A stretch of 64,000 bases of DNA. Source: Chloromonas sp. AAM2 (lineage: Eukaryota; Chlorophyta; Chlorophyceae; Chlamydomonadales; Chlamydomonadaceae). Within the stretch, counting starts at the first letter, position 1. Each line of letters starts with the position of its first letter. Where the stretch lies: positions 1 to 64,000 of the forward strand of contig QAXH01003654.1 in the NCBI GenBank assembly GCA_004335635.1, in the 5' to 3' direction. Below are positions 1-11,201 of the stretch, piece after piece. The notes beneath the pieces are model-generated. The model saw only the letters and a list, made by a program, of their open reading frames with translations, had not been told where the DNA came from and searched no databases. The position numbers were made by a program, and so were the translations under genes.

Positions 1-6
1 AGTACG

Positions 7-1979
7 CTAGGTCTTGGGAAGCACACCGAAGCTGGCAGCCACACGTCGCAGTGTGTCCAAAGCCCCTGGTCGCTCAATACAGGCGCCGGTCTTAACATCC
101 TCCCCCTCCGTTGTTGTGGGCTTGTCGCACTTGTACGCTGCATTGAGGATGAAGAGCTTGGAATCGTAGATGGTGACTGAGTTGAGAATGCGCTTACGGC
201 CTCGCGTGCTGTCGAGTTCGTATTCGAAATCGTACAGCAGCGCTCCGCTGTCACTCAAGCGCCGCGTGGACTGCGACACCATTGCAACGCTCAGCGTGCT
301 CTCCTGCAGCAGTGAAGGACAGAAGTTCCAGTAAACGCAAGGCTCGTAGCAGGCTCAACCAAGCATAGTGGCGGTATGATGGTGTGGTTGCAGCGATGAT
401 GAGAAACAACAATTGCCCCACAGCAGGCTTGGATGCCAAACGGAGGCCGCCTGGAGTACATGCTCTGCTGTGCTTTCTCGCCTAATTTCTGCGTGACTTC
501 TGCTCACACTGACTGGTTAGCGTCCAACGGTTCATCAAACCCTGCTGCCCAGCCACCCTGCCCATCCCCGTCGTGCCATTGCCCGCTGTGCCATTGCCCG
601 CTGTGCCATTGCCCGCTGTGCCATTGCCCGCTGTGCAAATTCCCGCCACGTCCATTCCTTGTCACACAAGCACATCACACGCACCTTCTTGCGTTCCACG
701 TCCAGAAGCCGTTTGCCTACGGCGTCTAGATCGCCAAACTCCTCAATGGAACGCACTCGCACCGGGTTGACGGTGACGCCAATAGAAGTGCTCCTGCAAC
801 GAAACAACATGAAGCAATAGGAAGATATTACGTTGGTGCGCTCTGTTGAGTAGCTGTTGCTCATGTGCAACTGCTCAAGATAAAGTGCAGCGTTCTGCCT
901 CTGGCCTGCTCCCAATATTACTTGTTGCTGCTGGTTGCGCAGCAGGTCGTCATTTACAGCCCCTGTTGTCAAAATGCGTTGTGAGTTGCTCTGCAGCACT
1001 GCATGCTCAATTCCGTCTGCCATCAAGAAACATGAGAAGGCCTTGGCCATCAGCTTGTGTAGGTTGTTAGCTGCTTGCTCACCTCCTGTTAGGATCCTCC
1101 CAAAGCACGTCTGCTCCCGCCTTGCCTTTCCGGTCCCACTGGGCTGGGACTTGAACTCTGTAGTCTCGGCTGCTGCTGACATACAGTTCGTCCTGGGCCT
1201 GGCTGCTGGAGGGTGGGCGTGGGCTGCTGCTGACCTCTTCTCCTGAACAAGCAAGCAGCCGTTAGGAAGAACACTACCTTTGCTTATTCTTGCTGTTTTG
1301 TACACACTGATTTGTGTGGCTTCTGCTGGTGCGTGTATGAAAGAACCAGCGGAATGGTCTATACGATGTGACATGAATTTGCCCTTGTTCAGCAACACAG
1401 TGTTCCAAAGTTGCTGGGTACTGCTGCATGTCCGAAACAGGTGATAACATCATAGACTTTGAGCTGACGGCATGCAGAAGACATAGACAAGCCCGGCCTA
1501 CGAACGCATCTACACCAACATGCACATGCAAGCTCCGCATGCTTGCATCAGACGGTTTCCTTATCCAGGCTTTTCGCGCTGCCACCAGGCTGATCAACGG
1601 TTACAATAGAATGCATACCATAAGCACTGTAGCCTCGAGCTTGCACAGGGTAATCAACCCGACACATACCGGATGCTTGTTGAGCGGCCCCCAACGTCGA
1701 TACGACAAGTGCCAGTGCTGAAGCGAAAACAGCACGCCGGTTCGGTGGAACACAGCTTGGCTGCCATGGCTCCTGCAACTCATTCCGCCCTGGGTTAGCT
1801 GCCAGACATCCAAAGGTGTTCACGATGCGCGCCTCATCAACTGCGATGGTGCGTGCGATACAGAGACGCCTAGAGACTGGACGGGTAAAGGTTGGGCGGG
1901 CATCGCTGCTTACAATTCTTGGGCTGCCCCCATCAGTCCGAGCCGGGGACTGATGGGCGTTCAGGACAGAGACAGCCAT
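7..1979 (-). CDS. PsbP domain-containing protein, thylakoid lumen
   Basis: Four exons join in frame: 1979-1670, 1242-1083, 793-685 and 303-7 (291 aa). Residues 1-103 form a bipartite plastid leader. A Ser/Arg-rich transit region is followed by a twin-arginine thylakoid signal, NRRAVFASALALVVSTLG, ending near AQQASG. The mature part matches the PsbP fold in order: YRVQVPAQWDRKGKAGADVL, then STSIGVTVNPVRVRSIEEFG, then LLYDFEYELDSTRGRKRI and the strand SVTIYDSKLFILNAAYKC. PsbP-domain (PPD) proteins act in the lumen in photosystem assembly or stability; which paralogue this is cannot be said. The exon 1/exon 2 junction restores a Gly codon, and exon 2/exon 3 restores Arg, so the model is continuous. 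The start chosen is the first Met giving a normal transit peptide. The gene is divergent from HMG-CoA synthase. Confidence 0.85.
576..635. repeat. 15-bp tandem repeat, four copies
   Basis: Four perfect head-to-tail copies of CCATTGCCCGCTGTG lie in the last intron of the PsbP-domain gene. The 15-bp period keeps open frames on both strands, so the spurious ORFs here are repeat artefacts. Confidence 0.9.
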
Positions 1980-2262
1980 TTGGATACACAGTCCGATAAA
2001 CGATCGGCAAGGGAGCAGCAAAGGATGAGCAGCAAGGAAGCGTCCTCGTCATCGGAGCGTTTCCGAGCGTTTTGGTGACCCGATCAACGACAGCTTAGAT
2101 GACTGAACCAGCCTGAAGGAAAGAGACGATCATGTCTTCACAGCAACTTCAAGGATCTGGCCCTGTGTCAAAGCAGGCCCTGTGACCCCCAAGGACTAGG
2201 CTAACTTCACAGGTGGAGCCAGCGTTTGATGGTCTGTCGTTGCATGGCCTGCGTTCCGTACA
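1980..2262. promoter_or_regulatory. Shared divergent promoter region
   Basis: These 283 bp separate the start codons of the PsbP-domain gene (-) and HMG-CoA synthase (+), so both 5' UTRs and promoters must lie here or overlap the genes. I see no convincing TATA box. The call rests on gene arrangement only. Confidence 0.45.
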
Positions 2263-5200
2263 ATGGCTGCTAACGCTCGGCCCACCCATGTGGGAGTTCT
2301 TGCCTTAGAGGTCTATGTGCCAGCAAACAAGGTGTGAGACCCGTTATGCTAGGCATGCTTGGCAATGCAAAAGCGAATGGTTGTACTTAGGTTTGAGGAC
2401 AACCCTGTGTGAGCCGCATGCGCATGCCTCCACGAGTTGACAGCTTCAGTTTGTGCACTTGTCAATTGCACACAACTTCCTGTCGTTTGTGAACATGCTG
2501 TGCTATTTAATCATAGAACCCATGCACGCTTGCACTACAGGTAGACGTGCAGGAACTAGAGGCAGTAGATGGCTGCCTTGGCAAGTATACAAAGGGCTTG
2601 GAGCAGGTGTGTACTGGGACATGAGGGGGAGTTAGCTGGGCACTGCCAGCAAGAAAAGGGAAAGAATTGGAGCTTCAAAATTACCCCAAAAATCCATTGG
2701 CATGCACCTTGCACCCATCTGGTTGACCACAAGACCTGTAACGCACTCAAAGAGCGTGATGGTTGGACGAATGGCTCAAGATGTCAGAATCTTAGTCGCA
2801 GCTCCTTGGCATTGCCACACGAATGTGTGCCTTACTACTGTCTAGAGGCTTACTACTCTCTAGAATAAGTGCATTTCTAGTGGATCTGGTCGTACATGCG
2901 AAGATGCTGGGCTGGTGGCCAGTGGCCTGACCACATGTGTGTGACACATTCCCATCACAATTGTAATATGTATGTATCGTTTACTCATTGTGTACACATC
3001 ACGTATGTGTTGTGTATTCATGTGGCCTTGCAGGCTGCCCTGTCCTTTGCCACGGACTGTGAGGATGTGGTGAGCCTGGCCCTCACATGCGTGCACTCAC
3101 TGTGAGTAAGAGAGGGCAACGCTCTGCGATGCAGCTCAGCTCAAATGGTGGATGAATGCAGATCGGCAGATTGGCCGGGGGAATCAACGCAAGCATGACA
3201 CAGCTGTAATTCAGCCCAAGTCGGTTTACCTCACTGCACGAAAATGTATGCGCGTTCGTTGGGGCAGCACATGGGCGAGGGATAAGCAGAGCGTGTGATG
3301 GTATGGGCGCTGTAGGGTGGCCCTGTTCAGCGCCCCTTACAGCGTCCTGAAGCTGCATGCATGTGCTCAGAGGTTGCACCACGGGTTGTTCATTGCATGG
3401 TCTGCAGGCTCGACAAGTACAATGTGGATCCCCGCAGGCTTGGCAGGTGCGTGGACAGCCACAAGCTGCTCAGGCGACAAGCAGTACACTTGGCCATTGT
3501 TTATGTTGCTGGACGTCTACTGGCTCAATACAGCCTGCCTGGTGTCGGGTGGCAAAAAAAATGCAGCTCACTCTACATCAAGACGATGATCTTTGCTCCA
3601 TAGCAGTATTACCAAAACATTCCTGCAGCAACACAATCTGTCAATTGGTTGCATGTCATCGTCAGGCCAGTCAAGTTCTGTTTTCAAGACTCAAACAGGC
3701 TGTGGGACGTCTCCATGGGCAACATACGATTTTGCTCAAGCGAGTGAAGCAGCTGGAACACTTGGTGGCGACTTACATTACCGACTTCTGAGGAACTCGG
3801 ACAGACGGGTCACACATACATATGTTTTTGCTGACACACACTGGTTCCAGTGTCAGTCCCAAAATTGTTCCAGAACTGGCAAACTTCTTTTTCTCTGCTG
3901 ACTGCTATTTGGCCTGTGCATTGTGGCCTGCAACGATTGGCTTTTGGTCCGTCCAGGCCCCTGTGTTCCGATATCAGCACTCACCCAGAGTGTCCTGTTT
4001 GTGCACTCACCATACCAGCACTCACCATTGCTAGCCTGTGTCTATGGTTGTGAAGTGAGCAGTTTGAGGAGGTCACGGGTGGCAAAGGGCACTGGGCTAC
4101 TATTCTCGTTGCAGGAGAAGAATTCTCATTCAGGAGCCTGACCCTCTATCTAGGCCAAGTGGGCAATGCCCGGCATGTGCCGTACACCCCAAGCGTTGCT
4201 GTTGCCTTCCGCGTCGGTGCAGGTTGGAGGTGGGCAGCGAGAGCAACCCCGACCGGTGCAAGTCCATCAAGAGCCACCTCATGCAGCTGGTGGGGTCGGC
4301 AGGCAACCATGACGTGGAGGTGGGTAACGGCGGTGAAGCTGGGTACACTGCAGAGCAGAAAGGGCTAAGAGGCAGGCAGGCAGGCAGGCAGACAGGGCAT
4401 TGATAGGCACGGTGGTGGGACGGGCCGTTCCGTTCTGGATACCAACTTGCCCTTCGCTTCCCTGATGTCCTTGCTTTCCATCTGTTCAGGACACCGACTG
4501 TGCCCTGGTCGTCTCTGATTATTTGTCTATTGCTGACCAGTTGCAATGCGTCTTGTCCCGGCCTGTGGTTGCAGGGCGTGGACTCGGTGCATGGCTGCTA
4601 TGGAGCCACGGCCGCACTGTTCAACGCTATCAACTGGTAGGTGCATGTATCCACAGTGGTGCAAAAAGGGTATCAACATGGTATCAACAGCATCGACAGC
4701 CGATGCCTGCCACATGCAGTTCAGGATGTGACTTCAGACTGTCACGGGCTTAATCCATGCGCACCATGTGCTGTTAATACTCACACGCCTGCATGCTCAG
4801 GTAGCCAATGTTGTTGCTGCAGGTGACAGTGCTGTAGTTGCTGCTGGTGCTGTCCTGCCCATGGCCACATTTTGTGACTTTGTATGCTGGTGTTAATACT
4901 GCTGGTGTTGGTGCTGTCCCGCCCATGGCCCATAGGGTTGAGAGCAGCAGTTGGGACGGGCGGTATGCGCTGGTGGTGGCCTCGGACGTGTCCAGCTACG
5001 CACCCAACTCGGCAGCAAGGGCAACAGGTGAGGCCCAGGGATGCATGGGACCATGTGACATGCCACGCGTGCCGTAGCAAATGCTTTACAGGATACCTAG
5101 CTTGTGCAGTGGCACGGCCCCATGCACCTGACTCTGACTCTTTGTTTTTTTGGTGTGACTACTCATCCCAAAGGACGCCACAGCTCTGGTTTGCTGAGGA

Positions 5201-8200
5201 CGGTTCAAATGTGATGTAAAACCACCCGAACGATTGTCTACTTTCTTGCCATGCCTAGTTTGTGGCCAGGCACGCATCACTGCAGCGCACCATTGGCGTT
5301 GGCGTACATTCAAGAGGATCGCTGTTGCGTCTCTGCAAGGCAGCTTTTGCGTCTCTCTACAGCGTTGCCGGTCACTCACACCACCTACTCGCCTGCCTGC
5401 CTCTGTGTCTGCTTGTATGTGGCTGTCAGGGGGTGCTGGTGCTGTGGCCATGCTGATCGGCCCCAACGCGCCTCTTGTGATGGACCCTGCCTGGCGCGCG
5501 TCCTACTGCGACAACACCAGCGAGTTCAGCAAACCCGCGGAACTGGGCTCACTGCCCACCTTCAACGGACAGGCCACGGTGCAGCAGTTCATGAAGGCAG
5601 TGGACTGCTCGTACACGTACCTGTACCGGAGACTGCAGGTGCGGTGCGACAGCAGGAGGGCTCTGGGCATGGTGAGGCAAAGGCAGAGATTGGTGCAAAG
5701 GATGATGGCAGGTGGGCTTGTTCGGAAAATGTGAGGCAAAGCCCACAGGGTCGCCGGTATGGGTTAAGCATGGCGGGTGGGCAAGTGGCCGAATAAGGTG
5801 TGCAGAGCAACGGACTGGACAGCTATTGATGAGTTGTGGTGTCAGGCGGCATGAACGTGCGGAAGGGCAGAGAGAAGGTGGAAGGCCAAAGAGTGGAAGG
5901 GCAGGGCACGCTCGCTTTTAGTGAATAGCCTTGGTCAGGGCTGATGTCATACACTCCCTTCAAATGACAGTGTCACTGCCAGTACGATTTGAAACTCACA
6001 AGTGGTTTGCTGTGTTATTAGAGCCCATCGTCTGCGCGGCACCTTGTGCCATGGTTGCAGCGGCTACATGCACGGTTACAAGAAATGGGTTCAGTGACCA
6101 CCCCCTTTGACGTCTCACAAGGTGGGCTGAAAGACCGCTGATTGATGCCTGTTGGACCGAGCACATGACACGACCGCACTGTGGCACATACTGTTGCATG
6201 TTGACACGCACCATTGAACATGCGTATGAGCATACAGTCTTTGCCACACCAGGTTTGTCTCACCTTGCTGATGCCAAGGTATTGTCAATTCCCGGTTGCG
6301 CTTTCTATATTTGACCGATTGATCGCAAGGGGTCAAGCTGCATCTGGCTGATTCAGTAGCCTTCCCATCATGAGGTAGCGGCCTGTTGTTCGCTTGCCAG
6401 TACGACTTTGCACAAAACAACGCTCGCTGCATGGTTTGATTTGACACGCCCTGCGTTGCAGGCATCCTTCCCCTGGTCGACTTTTACATTAGCCACTCAC
6501 CCTACGCCCGACTGGTGCGCAAGGCCTTTGCCCGCCTGGCGCTGCAAGATGCGCTCAGGACGCCACAGGGGTGAGCCATGGGGTGGGTTACGGGTGACGG
6601 TGGATGAGTGGCGCGGCCCACCCAGTGTGCGCTCAGGACGCCACAGGGGTGAGCCATGGGGTGGGTTACGGGTGACGGTGGATGAGTGGCGCGGCCCACC
6701 CAGTGTGCGCTCAGGACGCCACAGGGGTGAGCCATGGGGTGGGTTACGGGTGACGGTGGATGAGTGGCGCGGCCCACCCAGTGTGCGCTCAGGACACCAC
6801 AGTTGTCAAGTGTCACGGTGAAAGGAAACCTGATGGTTTGCCATGCTACCTTGCAACCCTTGATCAAGTGAACATGCCGGCACCAAACCACATCAATTGT
6901 CAACACTTCATGGACATTACAGTTTGCTCAGTGTTTATGATGTGTTTCTAAGAGTGCAGTTGTGATGGTTGCTGACCCCCGTGGTCACTGCTTTGAGTCG
7001 TGTGTGCATGTGATGTCTGTCTGCGTTCCGCTCAGGGATGCGAGCACTGTGGTGACTTGTGTGTGCTCACTTTTGTGATGTGTATCTGAGGGTGCAATCG
7101 CAATGGTTGCCGAGCGACCACAAACAATGTATGTGCGTCCGTGCATGGATGTCTGTGTCCAGGGACGCCATGCTTGCGGCTGCGGGCGTGCCCGCGCGTT
7201 GGCGCGTGTGCGAGCCGGACGCCCTGCCCGGTGCGGGCTACGAGGATAAGGCGCTGGAGACAGCCATTATCAAAGGAACGGAAAACGCATACCAAGTCAA
7301 GGTGAAGGCAACGGCAGTTGTTGGCGGAGGTTACCTTATGAACTAGCAATTAGACTACTCTTGGGTTAGAAGCGTGCACTGCCCAAATCAATTGATCACA
7401 TGTGCCTGGACCATAGCCCTGGCCAGTCAGCTGAGCACAGCTCATCTTTGAGTGCGATTAGTCTGAGATGCACAATGTCTTGTCGTCTGCTGATAGTGCA
7501 GCTCTCACACGTCTCAAACCGTGAATGTGTGTCATGATACGTGGATGTGGATGTGCACATGCGTTCAGGTGTCCCCCGGCGCCCTGGTTCAGCAGCAGGT
7601 AGGCAATGCCTACACAGCTAGCTTGTACATGGGCCTGGCGGGGCTGTGGGAGGGGCAGGCGGCGGGGCTGGCGGGGCGCAGGCTGCTGCTCTTCAGCTTC
7701 GGCTCCGGCACCATGGCCTCGCTGTTCGTGCTGGTGGGGCGACACGTGGGCGAGGGCGGGGCACCCTTCTCGCTGCAAACCGTCGCGGACAAGGCGGGTG
7801 AATGCATTCTCCTGTGGTGTATGGAATTGCAAGTGCAGAGCCGAGTGATTCGTGGCAGATGGCCGTGCAAGCCGCCTGCTGCACAGTGTCCTGTTTCTCT
7901 GTTGAAAGTGTGTGCACATGGCAGCCGCAGTCCACCCTTCTTGTGTCATTGCACACAATCTACAGGCCTGGCTGGTGAATGTTCTGACAAATAACAGCGA
8001 GTCCCATGGTAGTGAAAGATCACAACAGTGGAGGGATTCCAACCTGTCCAACCTACATGTGAAGGGGATTGCGACACACCATCGTTCAATGTTAATGGTC
8101 CTGCGCGATAGTCCTGCGCCCTTACTTGTGTGTGCCTATACTTGCATCAACTCTTGGCACATTACCTGCCTGGCACATTAGATCACATTCCATCAGGGCA

Positions 8201-9310
8201 CTGAGCTACCAGCCCCAGCCCTGCAGGTTCCCATGGGCAGCCCTTCCCATGGGCAGCCCTGCCGTGTGTGAACGACGCCTGCTGACCGCGCATTTGCCAT
8301 GCCCTTGCTTGCACCTTGCTGTCTGCAGCTGTGTTTGAGCGCCATGCTGGGCGAACGTGTGCGCGTGCCCCCCGCAACCTACGACGCCGTGTTGCAACAG
8401 GTAAGGCGGGGTGGGGCTGGCATGCAGCATTCAGTCAGGAACATCTCGATTGGCTTTGAAATGCACTACGGTATCACGTTCTTGCACTGACTGGGAGTGA
8501 GCTATAAACACGGCTATGCTGACGTGAGATGTTCTTGGTGTGGTGCCGTGGCAGGGCTGGATTGATATGTCGATCTTCTTGATATGACAGCAGGATGAAG
8601 TCGTTGTGATGAATAGCAGGCAAGTAGGCTGTTGCTGCGCCTGTTGCACCTGTCAAAGTGTGGGTGTCAAGCGCAAAATGTTGGTTGCAATGTCTGTTGA
8701 CTGAGCTGCCGCCTGTCCTCTGTTGTCCTTGCAGATGCAGCAGCAGTGGGGCCATGTGCCACGCAGCCCGGCCCCCCACACCGTCGCACCGCTGCACAAC
8801 AAAGTATGGTAGGTCGCCTGGCGAGTGGAGCAACCTGCGCTTTGCAAGTAAAGGAACTGTATGCCTCTTTTGGCTGATGTCGCCTTGGCTGATACGCATG
8901 TTGCATCCTCACTTTGTTTGACAAAGAGACGCATGTTGCGTCCAAGCAACCTCAATTCATTGACTTTGCTGCGAGAAAGGAATTGTAGCCCTCAAGCATC
9001 TGTGTCGGCTGACGGTGGTCGGGCAGGTAGATGCATGCTGCGATTCGGCACCATGCTTTTGCTTGACCTTCAACGAAAGCATGTTGCATTCAAGCACCCC
9101 ATTTCATCGAAGTTCCCTGCTCAGCATTGTGGTGCTGCTCGACACTCGACCAAGGCATGTTTCCTTTCCTGCAGGCTGTTGCGGACGGTGGACGAGCAGT
9201 ATGTGCGGCGGTACGGCCGCCAGGTCACCTCCACCGCCGCTTCGCCCAGCATTACCAGCGCGGGCTCAAACAGGAGCGGCCAACAAAACTCCGGGGGACT
9301 CAGCAGGTAG
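2263..9310 (+). CDS. Hydroxymethylglutaryl-CoA synthase (HMGS)
   Basis: Condenses acetyl-CoA and acetoacetyl-CoA to HMG-CoA in the cytosolic mevalonate route. Fourteen exons: 2263-2331, 2541-2606, 3034-3101, 3408-3446, 4223-4319, 4575-4636, 4936-5027, 5430-5711, 6462-6570, 7163-7301, 7569-7793, 8329-8400, 8735-8808, 9175-9310 (about 509 aa). Family motifs run in order: GKYTKGLEQ, RLEVGSE (general-base Glu, E87), GVDSVHGCYGATAALFN (nucleophile Cys, C121), TGGAGAVAMLIGP, SHSPYARLV (catalytic His), VGNAYTASLYMGL, LLLFSFGSGTMASLF and RTVDEQYVRRYGR. Two junctions need care. Exon 8 is taken to 5711 to keep phase, which gives a longer helix than usual; a donor at 5639 plus a missed mini-exon is possible. 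Exon 11 is joined through a GC donor at 7794, because the GT donor at 7798 breaks the frame. The last 40 residues are low-complexity and species-specific. Confidence 0.92.
3836..3895 (+). repeat. Solo end of MITE-like family (TIR-A)
   Basis: A palindromic CACTGGTTCCAGTG block is followed by CCAGAACTGGCAAACTTC and a T-run, in HMGS intron 4. The same block ends the paired elements at 11981-12540, 17224-17711 and 58851-59029. No inverted partner was found nearby, so this looks like a truncated or solo copy. Confidence 0.6.
4376..4391. repeat. GGCA microsatellite
   Basis: Short GGCA tandem run in HMGS intron 5, next to the exon 5 donor region. Confidence 0.7.
6551..6802. repeat. 78-bp tandem repeat over a splice donor, three copies plus remnant
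   Basis: Units at 6551-6628, 6629-6706 and 6707-6784 are essentially identical, and a decayed start of a fourth runs from 6785. Each unit begins with the last 20 coding bases of HMGS exon 9 and its GGG|GTGAGCC donor, so the splice site itself has been copied. The fourth copy has lost the GT. In the HMGS frame the first donor is followed at once by TGA, so using copies 2 or 3 would add a premature stop. Confidence 0.85.
8018..8081 (+). repeat. Dispersed ~60-bp repeat B, copy 1
   Basis: Lies in HMGS intron 11. Core TCCAACCTACATGTGAAGGG, followed by GATTGCGACACACC. Close copies in the same orientation lie at 24101-24162 and 55986-56049. Confidence 0.75.
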
Positions 9311-11201
9311 CACCTACCTGAGCTACCTATTTCCAGCCGCCTGGATAGCGGGGAGACGGATTGGGGCGCATCACTTGCGTCAGAGCTAGCATCAGAGCTA
9401 AAGGCAGCTGCCCTAGTAGCTGGGGCGTCAGCACATGGCTGGACGGTTGCTCCGGCTGCAACACACAGCAGACATTCATCAGCGTGGCGTGCATTTGTGT
9501 GAACGCCCGCTAGTGAAGAATATCAACAATGATATAAGAGGACTGCTCATGGAGTTAAATGACAAATTGATTCACCTGGTTTTAAAGGGGGCAGGCAGGT
9601 CCACAGGGCGCCAAGGACATTATGCATCGTTCAGCACCACCATGATGAAGGGCCGCTAGCTCCGGATATGTCAAGTCATTGTTCGTTCGCGTCGTCATCA
9701 TTAACAATGCGTTGTTCTGCAAGATCTCTCAGGATACTGGCAGCTGAGAAGCTGCATGGCGCCCTCACTCATACCCTGGACTGGCGGGACTGGGTGCTCT
9801 CCTACGAGGTGTGTTCTATCAAAATGGTAAGCCTAGAGATGGCAGCCTAGGCTGGTAGTGCAGGCCTGGCTGCCCATGCCCCGGATACCCACTCAGTTCA
9901 AACTAGGCTGTATCCATTCAGTTTGAAGCTGGCTGTACAGGCCTGGCAACTGGGTATGTGGCTGCACTGCGCCTGGGGAGCTTGTATGAAGAATCCGACC
10001 GTGCTAGGTTTCGATGCCATGATGAAGCATAGTAAGTATGCTTTTACGGTCACTGGGTAGGGCAGGTCGAGTGTGCCTGTCAGCGCATCAAGGGAGGCTG
10101 AGAATCACCAGTCAATGCAAGAAGAAAACAAGTCTTTGCTGATTTTTTGTTTTGCGCGCTGCTTTTGTTTGGATTGGGGGTTTGCTTTGCACGCCGCTTT
10201 TGTTCTGGATGGGCATAGACTCTGCTGAAGAGGACAAATAGTGGCTGATCTGCCGGTTGCAAGGTGGGAGTGCACACCAGGAAGCACGTCCACGCAAGTG
10301 GACCAATCTTGTACTGCAAAAAACAGACTTTTGGTGCAAACAAAGATCCAAACTGGTCCCAATCATTGAGCCCAGTTGCCATGCACGTCGTACATGTGAG
10401 AAGATGTATGCCACTTTGAAAATTTTTGAAGTTGTTCTAGCAGTACGAATTGAAATGGTGCAACAGGGTGTAGTTGGAGCTGTGGGACAGGCCATGAAGT
10501 AACAACATAGTCATGAAGCCGTTAACGTTGTGCCAACCTGGTGGCATGCGTGTGGCGAGACCCTAGGCATTCTTGTTGCTTCTATCCGCACAGACCGTGA
10601 CAGGTGCAACAGGGTACTCAGCTTGTCGTTACTGTGCATGTCTGACAACTTATCCGGTGCCCGGAGTGTGTTGAGGTGTTGCAAGGGATCAGAATCTACT
10701 CCTGATTGCCAGGAAGGCGCAGATGCGTTTGGCGTACGATTTGCATCAAGGGTTTGGTGCGCTCCCACTTTCCTTACAGTGGTTCATCAACTCTACATTC
10801 CACTCACTTGTCCCTCTTTTGAGCACTACTGCTACCCATCTGTCAGTAGGGTCATATCTGAGGTCGTAAGCATACTGTGGCTGGTCAGATGCGCGGGCGA
10901 TGCGTTGTTGCTGGTGTTCCGCTTTCCGCTGTTAAGAAACCATTCGTTTCCGTGGCGCACCTGTCAGCGCGGCGTTGCCAGCCCCGGCCTTGACAGCCCC
11001 TGCGCGCGCACCGCTTACAACTGGTACCCAGTTCTTCCGTCGAGCATCCCTTCTCCAGTAATGCATTCCAAACAGCATTCAAGAAGCCATGAAGTGGCAG
11101 AAAGAAGGCGCTGTTTGAAGCCTCTGAGCTGTCAACAACGGGCCGCTGTCAAAACGAGGACATATCACCCATCGCACAACGCGGACGTGATTTGAGGTCA
11201 T
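9311..11201. other. Gene-poor interval with one exon-like stretch
   Basis: No gene is resolved between HMGS and the DUF2156 gene. An exon-like segment at 9733-9808 (+) has a CTCAG acceptor, a TACGAG|GTGTGT donor and codes for KLHGALTHTLDWRDWVLSYE. It may be an upstream exon of the next gene or chance. The long ORF at 10530-11195 shows no recognisable domain. A repeat-C copy lies at 10258-10300. Confidence 0.4.
10258..10300 (+). repeat. Dispersed ~40-bp repeat C, copy 1
   Basis: Core GTGCACACCAGGAAGCACGT. Related copies lie at 57895-57930 (same strand) and at 59662-59705 and 60146-60190 (opposite strand). It produces the recurring peptide QGGSAHQEA in spurious ORFs. Confidence 0.65.

Noticed and set aside
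576..635. CRISPR-like short repeats
   Set aside because: The units are contiguous with no spacers, only 15 bp, and lie in a nuclear intron.
535..1398. 287-aa minus-strand ORF as a gene of its own
   Set aside because: It reads two exons of the PsbP-domain gene, one of them in the wrong frame, plus the 15-bp tandem repeat. Splicing explains the conserved parts.
6408..6906. Proteins with 26-residue repeats on both strands
   Set aside because: The 78-bp tandem repeat is a multiple of three and keeps frames open. The true HMGS frame hits TGA at the repeat's donor.
7798..8328. GT donor at 7798 for HMGS exon 11, implying a frameshifted pseudogene
   Set aside because: A GC donor four bases earlier restores the frame and the conserved spacing, and GC donors recur in other genes here. 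All catalytic residues are intact.
10530..11195. 221-aa plus-strand ORF as a gene
   Set aside because: No recognisable domain, cysteine-rich erratic composition and no splice support. Probably a chance frame.
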